In this document: piece by piece, positions 53,339-54,888 of the stretch | Position numbering within the stretch: the first letter of the stretch is position 1 | Layout of the letters: the number at the start of each line of letters is the position of its first letter | DNA from: Chloroflexota bacterium | Lineage (GTDB): Bacteria > Chloroflexota > UBA11872 > VXNJ01 | NCBI GenBank assembly: GCA_009840625.1 | Contig: VXNJ01000001.1 | Span: 663,096 to 717,983 of the forward strand | DNA: 54,888 nt | Direction: 5' to 3' | Program-made: the position numbers and the translations under genes | Notes under the pieces: generated by a model | What the model saw: only the letters and a program-made list of their open reading frames with translations | Told to the model about the DNA's origin: nothing | The model's database searches: none

Positions 53339-54362
53339 GTTGCTCAATACCCTTTACATCACAACCCAAGGGGCTGTGCTCCGTCTCGATCACGACACCG
53401 TGCGCATCATAGTCGAGAACGAGACTCGCGCGCGCTTGCCGCTTGCACGTCTGCAGGCAATCGTAGCCTTCGGCCGAGTTTCCCTAACGACTCCGCTCAT
53501 CCACCGGTGTGCGAATGACGGAAGAGGGGTCGTTTGGCTTTCCGCCTACGGCCGGTTCCGCGCGCGCCTAACCGGGCGTACGCTTGGTAATGTTCTGTTG
53601 CGTAAGGCGCAGCACGAGGCCGTTAGCGATCAAGATCGGACGCTGGCTCTTGCTAAGCAGTACGTGGCCGGAAAAGTACAAAACGCGCGAACGCTTACAT
53701 TGCGAGCGGCGCGCGAAAGCGCCGAAGCCGGCGACGAAACCGAACTTCGCGCCGTCGCGGACCGATTGGCCCCACTTCTTGGTGAGATTGGCGATGCATC
53801 CGATCTGGACATACTTCGCGGACTTGAAGGAATCGCGGCTCGGACCTACTTCCGTGGTTTCAAAAAAATGGTCCGAACTGACCGGGCAATGTTTGCGCCG
53901 GATGGCCGCAGCAGGCGTCCGCCGCGGGATCGCACGAATGCGCTACTGTCTTTTTGTTACGCATTGCTTCGCGCCGAGTGCGAAGCGGCACTTGAAGGCG
54001 TAGGCCTTGATCCACAAGTTGGGTTCCTGCATGCCCTGCGCCCAGGAAGGCCCGCCCTGGCGCTCGACTTGATGGAGGAATTGCGGCCCGCAATCGCAGA
54101 TCGACTCGTGCTTCGCCTGGTTAACCGCCGCCAGATCCGCGCAGACCACTTTGAGGAGACACCGGGGGGCGCGGTGAATCTCACTGAGCAGGGGCGCCGC
54201 GCGATGCTTACCGGGTACGAGAGACGAAAGAATACCTCGGTGCCGCACCGGCTGCTCAAAGAGCGAATTCCGGTTGGGCTAATACCCCATGTGCAGGCGC
54301 GGTTACTTGCCCGCCACTTGCGGGGGGATCTGCGTCACTACGTCCCATACTTGGCTCGCTGA
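53331..54362 (+). CDS. cas1: Cas1 integrase (type I-C)
   Basis: A 343-residue Cas1. The metal ligands expected from the family are E166 (LEGIAARTYF), H234 (GFLHALRPGR) and D246/E249 (ALDLMEELRP). N-terminal beta domain (1-85) and C-terminal helical domain are complete. It forms the integration complex with Cas2 and inserts spacers at the leader end of the array. Overlaps cas4 by 8 bp and is followed by cas2 after 18 bp. Confidence 0.96.
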   Translation: MYELLNTLYITTQGAVLRLDHDTVRIIVENETRARLPLARLQAIVAFGRVSLTTPLIHRCANDGRGVVWLSAYGRFRARLTGRTLGNVLLRKAQHEAVSDQDRTLALAKQYVAGKVQNARTLTLRAARESAEAGDETELRAVADRLAPLLGEIGDASDLDILRGLEGIAARTYFRGFKKMVRTDRAMFAPDGRSRRPPRDRTNALLSFCYALLRAECEAALEGVGLDPQVGFLHALRPGRPALALDLMEELRPAIADRLVLRLVNRRQIRADHFEETPGGAVNLTEQGRRAMLTGYERRKNTSVPHRLLKERIPVGLIPHVQARLLARHLRGDLRHYVPYLAR

Positions 54363-54380
54363 GGCAGCGTCGGCGGAACG

Positions 54381-54671
54381 ATGGAGGTTTTAGTTGCGTA
54401 TGACGTGGCGACTGACGATGCAGTGGGGCGGAGAAGGTTACGTCGCGTGTCGCAAGCCTGTGCCGCTTACGGTCAACGTGTCCAGAAGTCTGTCTTCGAG
54501 TGCGTATTGACTGACGCGGACATGGAGGTCCTCGTCGCACGTCTACGATCAGAAATTGATGAAACGGTGGACAGCGTCCGCATCTACCGGCTACGCGAGC
54601 CTCTAGCCCGACACTTGCGCACGTTTGGTGCACAACCCCCGCATGACCAACGCGACCCACTAGTATTCTGA
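54381..54671 (+). CDS. cas2: Cas2
   Basis: A 96-residue ferredoxin-fold protein beginning MEVLVAYDVAT with the conserved Asp8; the second half RIYRLREPLARHLRTFG is the swapped strand region. A dimer of Cas2 bridges two Cas1 dimers. ATG start shortly after the cas1 stop. Last gene of the locus before the leader. Confidence 0.93.
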   Translation: MEVLVAYDVATDDAVGRRRLRRVSQACAAYGQRVQKSVFECVLTDADMEVLVARLRSEIDETVDSVRIYRLREPLARHLRTFGAQPPHDQRDPLVF

Positions 54672-54851
54672 ACCTTACCGGCGAGCGGACCTCGTGCGAT
54701 CACCCACAACCCTTCCATCCGCGCAATTCTTCCGGTCGAATTGGCGAAATTGTGGCCCAAATCGTTCGAAGAATCTCGCGTTTGGCGGGATTATGGGCTC
54801 TGTGATCGACAATAATGCGACCTATGGCCCGCAAATGCGAGGTTTCGTAGG
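54672..54851 (+). promoter_or_regulatory. CRISPR leader
   Basis: About 180 bp between cas2 and the first repeat, more A/T-rich than the neighbouring genes, as leaders are. It should contain the array promoter and the Cas1-Cas2 docking sequence. AATGCGA occurs twice, at 54814-54820 and 54834-54840, exactly 20 bp apart and 12 bp before the repeat. This is a candidate leader-anchoring motif. An open frame crossing into the repeat is not a gene. Confidence 0.75.
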
Positions 54852-54888
54852 GTTGCGCCCGGCCTTCGGGACGGGCGGGGATTGAAAC
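54852..54888 (+). CRISPR. First repeat of a type I-C CRISPR array (array continues beyond window)
   Basis: The window ends exactly with ATTGAAAC, the conserved 3' end of type I repeats. The repeat of about 37 bases starts GTTGCGCCC and can fold with CGCCCG pairing with CGGGCG around a loop containing CCTTCGGG. The stem-loop plus ATTGAAAC handle is what Cas5c processes. With one copy visible, the 5' boundary is uncertain and no spacer can be read. Orientation (leader on the left) follows from the position of cas2 and the ATTGAAAC end. Confidence 0.8.

Noticed and set aside
54694-54885. Open frame crossing leader and repeat
   Set aside because: It reads through the CRISPR leader and repeat; no homology and no ribosome-binding site.
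1-54888. tRNA/rRNA genes, insertion sequences, toxin-antitoxin pairs, prophage
   Set aside because: No transposase, integrase or phage proteins, no inverted-repeat-bounded elements, and no tRNA cloverleaf pattern were seen in the gaps. A covariance-model search would be needed to exclude small RNAs.

Overview
The window looks like chromosome from a high-GC bacterium, most probably a Chloroflexota member of the Dehalococcoidia/SAR202 kind. This is inferred from several traits and not proven. They are a MutL-like ASKHA protein paired with a small partner protein, lipoproteins whose mature N-terminus is a Val/Glu-rich spacer, a DarA-type c-di-AMP receptor, frequent TTG starts, tightly overlapping genes (ATGA/TTGA junctions), and the absence of any outer-membrane gene. 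No rRNA, tRNA or transposon was found.

Layout. 1-1372 (-): truncated thiamine-diphosphate enzyme. 1492-5456 (+): envelope/GTPase operon, a Cmk-PlsC fusion, der, plsY and a zinc-finger membrane protein. 5450-6217 (-): HpcH/HpaI aldolase. 6335-10326 (+): metal ABC importer (binding protein, ATPase, two permeases) behind a Fur/Zur-like palindrome. 10428-12213 (+): pdxA and a class-I glutamine amidotransferase. 12225-16398 (-): arylsulfotransferase-like protein, a hydrolase with a Cys nucleophile, and an M23-like lipoprotein. 16890-19160 (+): compact four-gene unit of two DUF1538 membrane proteins, a P-II-like protein and a CBS-pair protein. 19553-25877: small membrane protein, pheA, an apparently circularly permuted CcdA, a c-di-AMP receptor, solitary groEL with a clear terminator, an M67/JAMM peptidase and larE. 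26009-29877 (+): MacA/MacB-type efflux operon. 30077-31747 (+): argS. 31744-35379 (-): dapA-like gene, MutL-like gene and its partner.

35825-43728 (+) is a carbohydrate unit: an oxidoreductase, a Tat-exported binding lipoprotein, two permeases but no ATPase, a second Tat lipoprotein with a possible lamin-tail-like fold, another oxidoreductase and a mannose-1-phosphate guanylyltransferase. A VTT/DedA-like membrane protein, a convergent HD-domain phosphohydrolase and prs follow.

47051-54888 is a complete type I-C CRISPR-Cas locus in standard order (cas3-cas5c-cas8c-cas7c-cas4-cas1-cas2), then a leader and the first repeat, where the window stops. Its base composition looks less GC-rich than the housekeeping genes, which fits acquisition next to prs.

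The most unusual items are: (1) the CcdA homologue whose PCVLP helix lies at the C-terminus instead of the N-terminus; (2) the DUF1538/DUF1538/P-II/CBS operon, which looks like a nucleotide-sensing membrane system; (3) the MutL-like/partner pair; (4) a zinc-finger membrane protein that opens in frame directly after the plsY TAG stop without a normal start codon.
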